A DNA stretch of 34,481 nt from Wohlfahrtiimonas populi (GCF_002006795.1 NZ_MVDN01000005.1:158449-192929); one strand, 5' to 3'; shown: positions 17,803 through 27,514, numbered from the stretch's first letter. The notes: generated by a model not told the origin, from the sequence alone. A program made the numbers and translations.

Positions 17803-18120
17803 ATGAAAAAACACGTTTTAACATTAGCGTTGTTAGGTTTTGGTGTAGCTTCTACACAAGCATTTGCTCAAATCGACGAAGCTTTGGCTTCTCAAAGCGG
17901 TTGTTTGGCTTGCCACAAGCAAAGCGAAAAATTAATCGGCCCTTCATATGATGAAGTTTATGAAAAATATAAAGGTGACGATGGCGCTGTTGATTACTTG
18001 ATCGAAAAAGTAACTGCAGGTGGTTCAGGTGTTTGGGGTGCAGTTCCTATGACTCCTAACGGTCACATTCCAGCAGAAGACATCGAAACTTTAGTATTAC
18101 AAATCATGCACGAAGAGTAA
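17803..18120 (+). CDS. Small soluble c-type cytochrome (c551/c5-like)
   Basis: 105 residues. MKKHVLTLALLGFGVASTQAFA is a Sec signal peptide; the mature protein has a single haem-binding CLACH motif near its N-terminus and a Met in GAVPMTPN as likely sixth ligand, with LIGPSYDEVYEKY between. This is the class I cytochrome c layout; such proteins shuttle electrons in the periplasm, for example to terminal oxidases or peroxidases. I chose the ATG at 17803, which has AAAGAGG upstream, over an earlier in-frame ATG at 17743. It stands alone after glmU and ends in a strong terminator. Confidence 0.9.
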   Translation: MKKHVLTLALLGFGVASTQAFAQIDEALASQSGCLACHKQSEKLIGPSYDEVYEKYKGDDGAVDYLIEKVTAGGSGVWGAVPMTPNGHIPAEDIETLVLQIMHEE

Positions 18121-18135
18121 TAGCTTTAGTATTCT

Positions 18136-18162
18136 AAAAACCGCACTAAGTGCGGTTTTTTT
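18136..18162 (+). terminator. Rho-independent terminator after the cytochrome gene
   Basis: CCGCAC, loop TAA, GTGCGG, then seven T; an A run precedes the stem, so it could work in both directions. It lies 16 bases after the cytochrome stop. Confidence 0.9.
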
Positions 18163-18564
18163 ATGCCTGAAGAACGCAAATATAATATTTTGAATGTTCT
18201 GTGTAGTATTTTTTCAATAACCTAGATTTTTCAGTATTGGAATTTCTCCTTATAACTACAATATTTATTATCTGGATTGAATAAATTAACTATTTTTATT
18301 TATTTAATAATAATTTAAATTATTGTTATTACTATAGTTTTTTAAAATTCCCCCTAGGTTTTCATACGATCGAATAAGAAGGTATATAATTTTGTTATGT
18401 TTGTATGATTGTCATCTTTGACTAGAATCAATAATATCCAAATGTAGCTATTTTGAAGTTTAAAAGAATAACTGTTATTTGATTATTTTTATATAAATCA
18501 ATTTGTTATATTTATAAATGAGAGTTGCTAACAATAAAATATTAATAAAAAATCGGAGGAGTTT

Positions 18565-18606
18565 ATGGTTGGCTGTAATATAGTGAGAAATCTAATTTTC
18601 AATTAA
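18565..18606 (+). other. Mini-ORF of 13 codons with strong Shine-Dalgarno (possible leader peptide)
   Basis: CGGAGGA (18554-18560) stands four bases before an ATG that opens MVGCNIVRNLIFN and stops at TAA. The ribosome site is among the best in the window, yet no longer frame follows. It lies about 210 bases upstream of the transporter start. It might be a translated leader; the residues show no obvious run of one amino acid that would mark an attenuator. Confidence 0.3.
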
Positions 18607-18669
18607 TTTTATCGTACCAACGTACAAAGAATACTTAAGTTGATTTGCCAATAAAATTGGCCATAGTTA

Positions 18670-18691
18670 TTTTTCTAGAAATCTAGAAAAA
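18670..18691. repeat. Perfect inverted repeat, 10-base arms, 2-base spacer
   Basis: TTTTTCTAGA, AA, TCTAGAAAAA. It lies about 130 bases upstream of the NhaC-family gene. The near-zero spacer favours a dimeric-regulator operator over an RNA hairpin, although a 9-base stem with a four-base loop can also form. Confidence 0.6.
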
Positions 18692-18818
18692 CGATTTTAC
18701 TTGTTCATTTTACTAGAACATTGACCTAGGAAGAATAAATATCTTTCAACTTTCAAGTTAAAAACTCAAATTAACTAAATGATTGAGCAATTTATTATTA
18801 AGTTGCATAAGGCTGTGT

Positions 18819-20264
18819 ATGGATTATACGAATGATGATGTAGCGAGAGCAGAAGTATTTGTGGAAACAGAAGTATTTGCAGAAAGAAGTAAGCCTCTTC
18901 CTAGTTTAAAAATTGCTTTAATTCCTATTGTATCTATGATGCTTTTGTTATTTGTAGGAATTTTTATTTATGGTGCAGAACCACATATTCCTGTGCTTAT
19001 TAGTGCCATTATATCTGGTGGTGTTGCTATCTATCTTAGGTATAGATGGGATGAAATAGAAAAAGCTGTAACAGCTGGTGTTGCTCTGTCAGTACCTGCT
19101 TTATTGATTTTACTTGTATTAGGTACATTGATCGCCACATGGCTAGCTGGTGGCATAGTGCCAACTATGATTTACTATGGCTTAGATATTTTATCTGCCG
19201 AATGGTTTTTACCCTTGGCAGTCATTATAACGAGTGCTGTTTCATTGACAGCAGGTAACGCATGGACAGCGGCGGGCACCGTAGGTATTGCTGTTATGGG
19301 AGTTGGTGTAATTCTAGGTTATAACCCTGCGATGGTGGCGGGTGCTGTAATTTCAGGCGCATACTTTGGTGATAAGTTATCACCACTTTCAGAAACAACG
19401 AATATGGCTCCTGGCATTATTGGAGTGAACTTATTTGAACATATCCGTTACATGCTATATACAACCATACCTGCTTGGGTCATTACGATCATTTTATTTC
19501 TAATTTTAGGCATATTTAATCAGGCAGAATCACATGATATTTCTAGTGTGAAGTTGTTGCAGGAGCAATTGGATCAAATTTTTGTGATCTCTCCATGGTT
19601 GATCTTAGTACCGATTGTTGTGTTAGTCATGATTATGTGCAAAATGCCTGCAATTCCTGGTTTAGTCGTTGGTTCATTTCTGGGTGGTGTTGTTGCTTTT
19701 TTGGTGCAGGGTGAATCCATTGGTTCCATTTTGAACATGATGATGGTGGGCTATGAAAAAGAAACAGGTAATGAAGTCATTAACACTTTACTAAACAATG
19801 GTGGAATGGTGTCTATGATGTCAACAATCTACTTAGTTATGTTAGCAATGAGTTTGGGTGGCATTTTAGAGTTGACAGGATCATTAGAAACTATTGTTAA
19901 AAACTTATTAAAGTTAGCTAAATCAACAGGTAGCCTAATTGCAACGACGGCTGCATCATCTATTACAGCAAATGTGATCGCATGTGATCAATACTTATCA
20001 ATTTTGATTCCTGGGCGTATGTATGTACAGGCCTATAAAGATAAAGGGTTAGCGCTTAAAAATTTATCACGCACAGTTGAGGATGCTGGAACGATGACGT
20101 CATCTCTCGTTCCGTGGAATACATGTGGTGCTTTTATGGCTGGGACATTAGGTGTTGCAACTGTGGATTATGCACCTTACGTATTCCTCGGGATTTTGAG
20201 CCCATGTGTTGCGATTCTTTATGGCTATACAGGATTTCGTATCGCCAAAACTACAAATACGTAG
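18819..20264 (+). CDS. NhaC-family antiporter, candidate putrescine-pathway transporter
   Basis: 481 residues from the ATG at 18819, chosen for TAAGG seven bases upstream; a TTG at 18783 would add 12 residues. About 11-12 membrane helices. NhaC-family features: SLTAGNAWTAAGTVGIAVMGVG, GAVISGAYFGDKLSPLSETTN and, near the end, DAGTMTSSLVPWNTCGAFMAGTLGV. NhaC proteins are Na+/H+ antiporters, but some relatives exchange organic substrates (MleN, malate/lactate). Because it is directly followed by patA and patD, I infer uptake of putrescine or exchange with a pathway product; this is inference from context. An acidic N-terminal tail of about 25 residues precedes the first helix. Confidence 0.85.
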   Translation: MDYTNDDVARAEVFVETEVFAERSKPLPSLKIALIPIVSMMLLLFVGIFIYGAEPHIPVLISAIISGGVAIYLRYRWDEIEKAVTAGVALSVPALLILLVLGTLIATWLAGGIVPTMIYYGLDILSAEWFLPLAVIITSAVSLTAGNAWTAAGTVGIAVMGVGVILGYNPAMVAGAVISGAYFGDKLSPLSETTNMAPGIIGVNLFEHIRYMLYTTIPAWVITIILFLILGIFNQAESHDISSVKLLQEQLDQIFVISPWLILVPIVVLVMIMCKMPAIPGLVVGSFLGGVVAFLVQGESIGSILNMMMVGYEKETGNEVINTLLNNGGMVSMMSTIYLVMLAMSLGGILELTGSLETIVKNLLKLAKSTGSLIATTAASSITANVIACDQYLSILIPGRMYVQAYKDKGLALKNLSRTVEDAGTMTSSLVPWNTCGAFMAGTLGVATVDYAPYVFLGILSPCVAILYGYTGFRIAKTTNT

Positions 20265-20330
20265 AAGAAGCTTCAAGTTTTACTGGCAATGTTTCATTAA
20301 TAACATTTAATAATTTATCAAAGGAAGTAG

Positions 20331-21698
<1,368 letters not shown>

Positions 21699-21734
21699 TT
21701 TATAAAATAATTGAATGAAGAATGGATGGATTGA

Positions 21735-21760
21735 TGAGCATCTATCATGGTAGATGTTCA
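21735..21760 (+). other. Hairpin between patA and patD (first)
   Basis: TGAGCATCTA, loop TCATGG, TAGATGTTCA: a 10-pair stem with one G-U pair 36 bases after the patA stop. No T run follows, so it is not a classical terminator; it may stabilise the upstream message or mark processing. Confidence 0.45.
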
Positions 21761-21813
21761 TTAATTATAAATCGTATAGTGAATCAGTTTAATCAAGTAT
21801 AGATAACTCTAGT

Positions 21814-21850
21814 CTCCTTCCTTTTGGGAAGGGAGCAGATAAACTTTTTT
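21814..21850 (+). terminator. Bulged hairpin with delayed T run before patD
   Basis: CTCCTTCC pairs with GGAAGGGAG (one bulged G) and a TTTT-containing loop; six T follow at 21845-21850 after a nine-base gap. It could act as a weak or conditional terminator between patA and patD. Confidence 0.35.
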
Positions 21851-21890
21851 AAATTGTCACTACTATACAAGCATTGATAGGAACATAAAT

Positions 21891-23318
21891 ATGTCTGAAG
21901 TATTAAACAATTTTGTGGGTGGTCAATATGTAACTGTTAATTCAAGCTCAACGTTTGACTTAGTTGATCCTGTTACAGGTAAAGCAAATGGTGTTTCTAT
22001 AAAATCTATGGCTGAAGATATAGATTTTGCAATTAAAACAGCTGAAAAAGCTTTTGAAACTTGGAGCCAAACAACACCTTCTCAACGCCAAAAATATTTA
22101 TTAGATTTAGCGAATGCTTTGGAAGCTAGAATTGATGATTTAGTGAATGCACAAGTTCGCAATACAGGGCAATTAATTCATATGATTCGTAATGAGGAAA
22201 TGATTCCTTCTATGGATCAAATTAGATTTTTTGCAGGTGCAGCTAGATTGCTAGAAGGTAAAGCAACAGGTGAATATATTGAAGGCTTAACATCATCTAT
22301 TCGCCGTGAACCCATTGGTGTAGTTGCACAAGTTGCACCGTGGAACTATCCTTTCATGATGGCGATTTGGAAAGTCATTCCTGCCATTGCCGCAGGTAAT
22401 ACAGTTGTTTTAAAGCCAAGTGATACAACGCCAGAAAGTACATTATTGTTTGCAGAAATTGCTGCAACAGTATTGCCAGAAGGTGTATTCAATGTTGTTT
22501 TAGGTGATGCAGAAACAGGCGCATTATTGGTGAGCCACCCTGTACCAGCGATGATATCTATTACGGGTTCTGTAAGAGCAGGTAAGGAAGTTGCATTGGC
22601 AGCTGCTCAAAATATCACTAAAGCACATTTAGAATTAGGTGGTAAAGCACCTGTGATCGTATTCGACGATACCGACATGGAAAAAACAGCTGAACACATT
22701 GCTATGACAGGTTTCTTCAATGCAGGGCAAGATTGTACTGCTGCAACTAGAGTTATTGTGCATGAATCAATTCATGATAAATTTATTCAATCACTTGTGA
22801 ATGCAACGAAGAAATTTCCATGTGGTTTGCCAGCAGATGAATCTGCACATTTTGGTCCATTGAATAATGTGAATCAATTTAATCGCATTCAAAACTTAAT
22901 GAAACAAGTACCAAGCCATGCCAAAATTGAAACAGGTGGTAAAGCAAGTTCTTTAGGTGGATTCTACTTTGAACCAACCATCATTTCGGGATTGCAGCAA
23001 AAAGATGATTTAGTACAAAATGAGATTTTTGGGCCGATCATTACGGTGCAATCATTCACTGATGAAGCTGATGCATTAACGAAAGCGAATGATATTGCAT
23101 ATGGTTTAGCATCAAGTGTTTGGACAAAAGATCACGGTCGTACTCAGCGTTTTGCTAAGCATTTAAATTTTGGTGCAGTGTGGATTAATACACATATTCC
23201 ATTAACAGCAGAAATGCCACATGGTGGCTATAAACATTCAGGTTATGGTAAAGACCTTTCATTGTATGGTCTGGAAGAATATACTCGCATCAAACATGTC
23301 ATGAGCTCTTTGGATTGA
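21891..23318 (+). CDS. patD: Gamma-aminobutyraldehyde dehydrogenase (PatD type)
   Basis: 475-residue NAD(P)-dependent aldehyde dehydrogenase. The start NNFVGGQYV, the cofactor region VVAQVAPWNYPFMMAIWKVIPAIAAGNTVVLKPS, ISITGSVRAGKEVA, catalytic E248 (LELGGKAP) and C282 (NAGQDCTAATRV) are all intact. The NAGQDCTAA context is typical of aminobutyraldehyde and betaine aldehyde dehydrogenases. Following patA, it would oxidise 4-aminobutanal to 4-aminobutyrate. No GABA transaminase is in the window, so the next step must be encoded elsewhere or GABA is exported. Ends in a strong terminator. Confidence 0.9.
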   Translation: MSEVLNNFVGGQYVTVNSSSTFDLVDPVTGKANGVSIKSMAEDIDFAIKTAEKAFETWSQTTPSQRQKYLLDLANALEARIDDLVNAQVRNTGQLIHMIRNEEMIPSMDQIRFFAGAARLLEGKATGEYIEGLTSSIRREPIGVVAQVAPWNYPFMMAIWKVIPAIAAGNTVVLKPSDTTPESTLLFAEIAATVLPEGVFNVVLGDAETGALLVSHPVPAMISITGSVRAGKEVALAAAQNITKAHLELGGKAPVIVFDDTDMEKTAEHIAMTGFFNAGQDCTAATRVIVHESIHDKFIQSLVNATKKFPCGLPADESAHFGPLNNVNQFNRIQNLMKQVPSHAKIETGGKASSLGGFYFEPTIISGLQQKDDLVQNEIFGPIITVQSFTDEADALTKANDIAYGLASSVWTKDHGRTQRFAKHLNFGAVWINTHIPLTAEMPHGGYKHSGYGKDLSLYGLEEYTRIKHVMSSLD

Positions 23319-23342
23319 TCTTTATACGAAGAATAGGTTGTC

Positions 23343-23369
23343 AAAAGAGATCTTATGGATCTCTTTTTT
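23343..23369 (+). terminator. Rho-independent terminator after patD
   Basis: AAAAGAGATC, loop TTATG, GATCTCTTTT followed by two further T: a perfect 10-pair stem 25 bases after the dehydrogenase stop. Confidence 0.9.
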
Positions 23370-23382
23370 ATGGGTAAATATT

Positions 23383-23401
23383 TATAATGATTATCATTAT
23401 C
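23383..23401 (+). promoter_or_regulatory. Fur box upstream of the ferric-reductase gene
   Basis: TATAATGATTATCATTATC matches the 19-base Fur consensus GATAATGATAATCATTATC at 17 positions. Its first six bases also read TATAAT, so Fur binding would mask a -10 element. It is 115 bases upstream of the reductase ATG. Iron-replete repression is inferred. Confidence 0.8.
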
Positions 23402-23515
23402 GAAACTTGATCAGAACTTTACAACTATTGAAATCCTCTAATATTTACAGAGCTACTATGTCACTCATGAAGTAAATATTCATTCAAACAATATCAATAA
23501 TAAGAGAGGCATGTC

Positions 23516-24841
23516 ATGAACAGAAGTCAGCGAGTCATTATAGGAATTATCGGGATTGCTATGATTGCTTGGATCATTAACTTGTATTTATATCCAATCA
23601 AACTAGATGCATTTCCCATCCGCAAAGAGCTAATCAATATCACAGGTGTGATTTCATTCTTAATGATGGGCGTGATTATGCTCTTAGCTGTTCGTCCAAA
23701 ATGGTTAGACCGCTATTTGGGCTTAGATAAAATGTACCATTTACATAAATGGGTAGGCATTTGGGCAATTGTATTTGCGGGCTTACACTATGTCGTTAAA
23801 TTGGGTAAACCGGTATTGCAATTGTTCTTTGAACAAGGTCAAAGAATGAAAGGTGCAAGACCAGAGTTAACAGGTTTACAAGGTTGGTTAGATCAATATG
23901 TTGGCTTTGCTAAAGATGTGGGTGAATATCTTGTCTATTTCTTGTTAGTCGTATTAGTTTTAACTTTATGGAATAAATTTTCTTATAAGATTTGGCGTTA
24001 TACACACAAATTAATGGCACCTGTATTCCTATTATTAGCTATTCATGCAGTTGTGTTAACACCTTGGAATTATTGGTTCCAACCTTTAGGAATATTAGTG
24101 GGATTGGCTGTGGTGATTGGATCAGTTTGTGCAGTGATATCAATGCTAGGTTTAATTGGCAAAACTTCAACGCATGCAGGCAAAGTATTAGAAGTGAAAC
24201 AACTCGGCAATTGTATTGAAGTCACTTGTAAATTATCAGGCGAATGGCAACATAAAGCAGGGCAATATGCATTTTTCAAGCATGATCGATTAGAAGGTGC
24301 ACATCCTTTCACAATTTCTTCAGCGGATGAAGGTGATAATGTCGTAAGATTTTCCATCAAAGCTTTGGGTGATTACACGAAGTATTTACAAAATAATATT
24401 CACGCAGGTGATTGTGTAGAAGTAGAAGGCCCTTATGGTTTATTCGACTACCAACGTTCACAATCATCACAGCAAGTTTGGATTGGTGGTGGTATTGGGA
24501 TTACACCATTCATCGCTTGGGTTGAATCCATGATTCAAAATAATGATCATGAAACACAAGTGGATTTCTATTACTGTGCGTGTAATGAGCAAGAAGCTGA
24601 CTATGCAAATTACTTGAAAACATTATGTGAAAGTTTACCTAATGTCAGATTACATGTGCATTGTAGTGATGTTGCAGGCTACTTAACTGCAGATAAATTG
24701 ATGCAAGATTCGAATGAGAAAATTTCAGATATTTGGTTCTGTGGTCCAAGTGGCTTTGCGAAAAAATTAAAATCTGATTTGAAAGAACGTTATGAAACGG
24801 TTGCACCTAATTTTCATCAAGAGATGTTTCAGATGCGCTAA
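23516..24841 (+). CDS. Ferric-reductase-like membrane flavocytochrome
   Basis: 441 residues. The N-terminal half has six or so membrane helices with haem-ligand histidines in HLHKWVGIWAIVFAGLHYV and YTHKLMAPVFLLLAIHAVV. The C-terminal half is a ferredoxin-NADP reductase module: FAD site HPFTISSA, nucleotide site GGGIGITPFIAW, and WFCGPSGFAKKL near the end. Relatives are bacterial ferric reductases and NADPH-oxidase-like proteins moving electrons from cytosolic NAD(P)H across the inner membrane. The Fur box supports a role in iron acquisition, probably reducing Fe(III) outside the inner membrane. GAGAGG precedes the ATG. Single gene between two terminators. Confidence 0.87.
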   Translation: MNRSQRVIIGIIGIAMIAWIINLYLYPIKLDAFPIRKELINITGVISFLMMGVIMLLAVRPKWLDRYLGLDKMYHLHKWVGIWAIVFAGLHYVVKLGKPVLQLFFEQGQRMKGARPELTGLQGWLDQYVGFAKDVGEYLVYFLLVVLVLTLWNKFSYKIWRYTHKLMAPVFLLLAIHAVVLTPWNYWFQPLGILVGLAVVIGSVCAVISMLGLIGKTSTHAGKVLEVKQLGNCIEVTCKLSGEWQHKAGQYAFFKHDRLEGAHPFTISSADEGDNVVRFSIKALGDYTKYLQNNIHAGDCVEVEGPYGLFDYQRSQSSQQVWIGGGIGITPFIAWVESMIQNNDHETQVDFYYCACNEQEADYANYLKTLCESLPNVRLHVHCSDVAGYLTADKLMQDSNEKISDIWFCGPSGFAKKLKSDLKERYETVAPNFHQEMFQMR

Positions 24842-24860
24842 TTAACAACAATGAGCAACT

Positions 24861-24887
24861 AGAGCCTTCTATCAAGAAGGCTCTTTT
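24861..24887 (+). terminator. Rho-independent terminator after the reductase gene
   Basis: AGAGCCTTCT, loop ATCA, AGAAGGCTCT, then TTTATT: a perfect 10-pair stem 19 bases after the stop. Confidence 0.85.
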
Positions 24888-24948
24888 ATTGTAAAATCAT
24901 CCCATAATTCTTCTAGATTTTTTTAAATGTATTGTGGCATCTTTTACA

Positions 24949-24976
24949 TTGACTTTATTGTGTACAAAGTTAAAAT
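24949..24976 (+). promoter_or_regulatory. Predicted promoter for the ABC-F gene
   Basis: TTGACT (24949-24954) and TAAAAT (24971-24976) with a 16-base spacer, about 90 bases before the ABC-F start codon. Confidence 0.5.
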
Positions 24977-25066
24977 ACGTGCATCTTAATTTAGAACTGA
25001 TGAGGTTTGCTGACATGAATAATTAACTTGATTTGACTTGTTATTACGATCAATCAAGGAGGTTTT

Positions 25067-26689
25067 ATGTCCAAATTTTTGCAGCTTAATCAGTTGTCTT
25101 ATGGTTTGCCAAATGGCAACACAGTTTTTTCAGACTGAACTTATACATTCTCTCAGCCAATCACAGCTTTGATTGGGCGAAATGGCGTTGGCAAAAGCTT
25201 ATTGGCACAAATCATGGCGGGGCGATTATTGCCAACGGAAGGCTCATGTATCAATAGTGATTTAGTTTATTACTTATCACAAAAAGCCCATGAAAATAGT
25301 GCCGAAACCGTTGCTGAAGCACTGGGGATTCAGTCTATATTGGATGCATTACAACGCATTGAAAATGGTAGTGTTGATCCTGATGATTTTGAAACTGTGG
25401 GTTCGCGTTGGTGCATTCAGGATGAGGCTCTGAATTTATTGGCTGATCTGTCTTTATCCCATGTTTCGTTAGCAACTGCGATGCATCAATTAAGTGGCGG
25501 TGAGCAAATGCGTATTCGCATTGCGGCTGCTTTTTTATCACAAGCGCAGATTTTGATTCTAGATGAACCCAGCAACCACTTGGATTATCACTATAAACAA
25601 GTTTTATGGTCGATGATTCAATCATGGCAAGGGCAGGTGGTCATTATCACCCATGATCGTTATTTGTTGAACCGAGTGAACGCCATTGTGGAATTATCTG
25701 CTAAAGGCTTAACAGCATACAGCGGTGCTTATCAAGATTATATTGAGCAACGAGATGCCGAATTAGCTTCTGCTATTCAGCAATTGAATGCAGTAAAACA
25801 GACAGAGAAAAAGCGCTTGGCAGTTGCACAGCAACAATTAGAACGACAAGCGAAACGATCCTCTCAAGCCAATAAACAACGTGGTGAGCAAAATCAAGCG
25901 AAGATATTGCTAGATCGCCAAAAGAATCGCAGTGAACTCAGTTCAGGCAAAGCAAAGCAGCAACGTGATCAGATTGCGGAACAAGGTAAATTAGCCATTC
26001 AATCTGCAAAAGATCGCATAGATCAAAAAGAAACTGTAGTTTTGCATGGTTACGATGTGGATGCTTTTGTGCCCAAAGTATTGGTGGAATTGAACCAGCT
26101 GATATTGCCACATTTAGCAGAGCACCTGTGCGAATTTCATGGGCAAATTGAGAAAGGCGATCGCATCGCAATTGTGGGTAAAAATGGCAGTGGTAAATCT
26201 GTATTGTTGAAAACATTAGCAGGGAAGATTTCTCCCTTACAAGGTGAAGTAAAGCATCATGTGAATTTTGCTTATTTGGATCAGCAGTTGTCTTCATTAG
26301 ATTTATCAAAATCTATTTTGGAGCAGGTTTCAGACGGGCAAACCAAAGAGAAAATTACAGATTTAAGAATGCAGCTAGCGCAGTTGGGATTGGACAATAC
26401 AGTGATTAATCAGCCGATGAAGGCTTTAAGTGGTGGCGAACAATTGAAAGCTGCTTTGATTCTGTCCTTGTATCAAAAAGAGCCTGCACAATTGCTGTTA
26501 TTGGATGAACCCAATAATCATTTGGATTTACCATCCTTACAAGCATTGGAGCAATTATTGCAGAGTTATCGAGGTGCTTTGGTGATTGTTGCACATGATC
26601 AAGAATTTTTAGAAAATATTGGTATCAATAAATATTTAGTAGCCACAGAAAATGGCTGGCAGTGGCAGGAAAGATTTCCAGCTATATAA
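25067..26689 (+). pseudogene. ABC-F family ATPase with in-frame TGA at codon 24
   Basis: A normal start (AAGGAGG, ATG at 25067) opens MSKFLQLNQLSYGLPNG, but codon 24 is TGA (25136-25138) before TYTFSQPITALIGRNGVGKS. The rest is intact to 26689: Walker A GRNGVGKS, signature LSGGEQMRIR, Walker B ILILDEPSNHLD, a basic coiled linker (about residues 230-320 of the full frame), second Walker A GKNGSGKS, signature LSGGEQLKAA and LLLLDEPNNHLDL. ABC-F proteins are soluble, bind the ribosome E site and relieve stalling; some give antibiotic protection. Restart from the TTG at 25169 would lack the first beta strands of domain one. A sense codon (for example TGG) may have mutated, or the base is a sequencing error; the intact remainder argues for a recent event. 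Confidence 0.8.
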
Positions 26690-26713
26690 TGGATAGTGCA
26701 ATAGGTTTAAAAT

Positions 26714-26738
26714 CTATCCCTCCCATTGAGAGGGATAG
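26714..26738. terminator. Hairpin between convergent ABC-F and CatB-like genes
   Basis: CTATCCCTC, seven-base loop, GAGGGATAG. It lies between two convergent genes and could end transcription from both sides; the T runs after it are short in both directions. Confidence 0.5.
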
Positions 26739-26759
26739 TTTCATTGATAGTAACAATAA

Positions 26760-27389
26760 TTAAAATGGGTAATTTTTCTCAGCTTCAATCAATGCTTCAA
26801 TATTATTTTGCGTTAAGAATGGGCGAAGTGCCTGAAATTTCTCAGGTGCCCAATCATAAATATGCAATGCTAATAACTGTTGAATGATTTCTGGAGAAAA
26901 TCTATATTTCACTAATTGAGCAGGTGATCCACCCACAATTGCATAAGGCTCAACATCTTTTGTCACAATGCTGCCTGCGGCAATGATTGCGCCTTCACCA
27001 ATTGTAATACCAGGCATGATCATCGCTCGCATGCCGATCCAAGCACCATCGTGAATGTGTGTATCACCTTTGCTTTGATAAGCTTCTTCGATTGTTTCCA
27101 TAAAAAGATATAAGCTGAACCAATCAGCACGATGTGTATGATTGCCGCCCATAAGAATCACAGCTTCTGCACCAATGCAGACATAATCACCAATGTATAG
27201 CTGATCAATATGCCATAAAGGCTCCCACTTTAAGCTTTCTTCATCGCCATATAGATAGCGCACAACAGAAGCTTCAAAGCCTTGATCCCAGCAGTCGCTG
27301 TAATAGCTATGTTGACCTTTAATGATAATGTTTGAGTTTTTAACAGTTTTGTGGAGATATTCCACTTTTGACCAATGTTTTTTTTCCAT
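26760..27389 (-). CDS. CatB-like xenobiotic acetyltransferase (hexapeptide-repeat)
   Basis: 209-residue left-handed beta-helix acetyltransferase. The order of motifs matches type B chloramphenicol acetyltransferases: HSYYS near residue 28, LYIGDYVCIGAEAVILMGGNHTHRADW with likely catalytic His86, IHDGAWIGMRAMIMPGITIGEGAIIAAGSIVTKDV and YAIVGGSPAQLVKYRFSPEII. CatB and Vat enzymes acetylate chloramphenicol or streptogramin A; chromosomal relatives often have untested substrates. A GGAG site precedes the ATG. Its leader (27390-27510) is long and can fold, and the promoter abuts the MarR operators, so regulation by that MarR is plausible. Confidence 0.85.
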   Translation of the reverse strand: MEKKHWSKVEYLHKTVKNSNIIIKGQHSYYSDCWDQGFEASVVRYLYGDEESLKWEPLWHIDQLYIGDYVCIGAEAVILMGGNHTHRADWFSLYLFMETIEEAYQSKGDTHIHDGAWIGMRAMIMPGITIGEGAIIAAGSIVTKDVEPYAIVGGSPAQLVKYRFSPEIIQQLLALHIYDWAPEKFQALRPFLTQNNIEALIEAEKNYPF

Positions 27390-27419
27390 GACAAAGCTCC
27401 AAATAAAATGGCAAATACA

Positions 27420-27462
27420 TGGAATGTTTTATCAATTCGATGCACTACATTCCAAGTGCATC
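27420..27462 (-). other. Structured leader with possible pseudoknot, upstream of the CatB-like gene
   Basis: On the message (- strand), GATGCACT and AGTGCATC form a perfect 8-pair stem around an 8-base loop TGGAATGT. Seven loop bases (TGGAATG) are complementary to CATTCCA found 12 bases downstream of the stem. Loop-to-downstream pairing gives an H-type pseudoknot. It ends about 20 bases before the ribosome site of the acetyltransferase gene. Confidence 0.45.
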
Positions 27463-27514
27463 AACCGCGAGCGATCCTCGGTTTTTTGAGTAAAGGATTA
27501 TTGATCATTGAAGC

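Larger units (their letters stand above)
18163..18818. other. Long AT-rich non-coding region before the putrescine genes
   Basis: About 650 bases with no ORF of useful size on either strand. It holds a perfect palindrome AATAATTTAAATTATT (18309-18324), a mini-ORF with a very strong ribosome site (18565-18606) and a perfect 10+10 inverted repeat (18670-18691). Several TATAAT-like stretches exist, but the base composition makes any promoter call unsafe. The length suggests a regulated leader or a lost gene; I see no gene remnant. Confidence 0.5.

Noticed and set aside
18309-18324. 16-base palindrome AATAATTTAAATTATT
   Set aside because: In DNA this AT-rich such palindromes arise easily; without conservation data I do not call an operator.
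18779-18835. 18-codon frame ATG at 18779 overlapping the start of the NhaC-family gene
   Set aside because: No ribosome site and it overlaps a better-supported start at 18819; probably chance.
25136-25138. TGA in the ABC-F gene as selenocysteine or programmed readthrough
   Set aside because: No SECIS-like stem is obvious right after it, ABC-F proteins are not selenoproteins, and the context TGA-A is not a known readthrough signal. Mutation or sequence error is simpler.
27463-27487. GC-rich stem followed by six T upstream of the MarR promoter (+ strand)
   Set aside because: The stem is only six pairs with a two-base bulge and no + strand gene reads into it, so I do not call a terminator.
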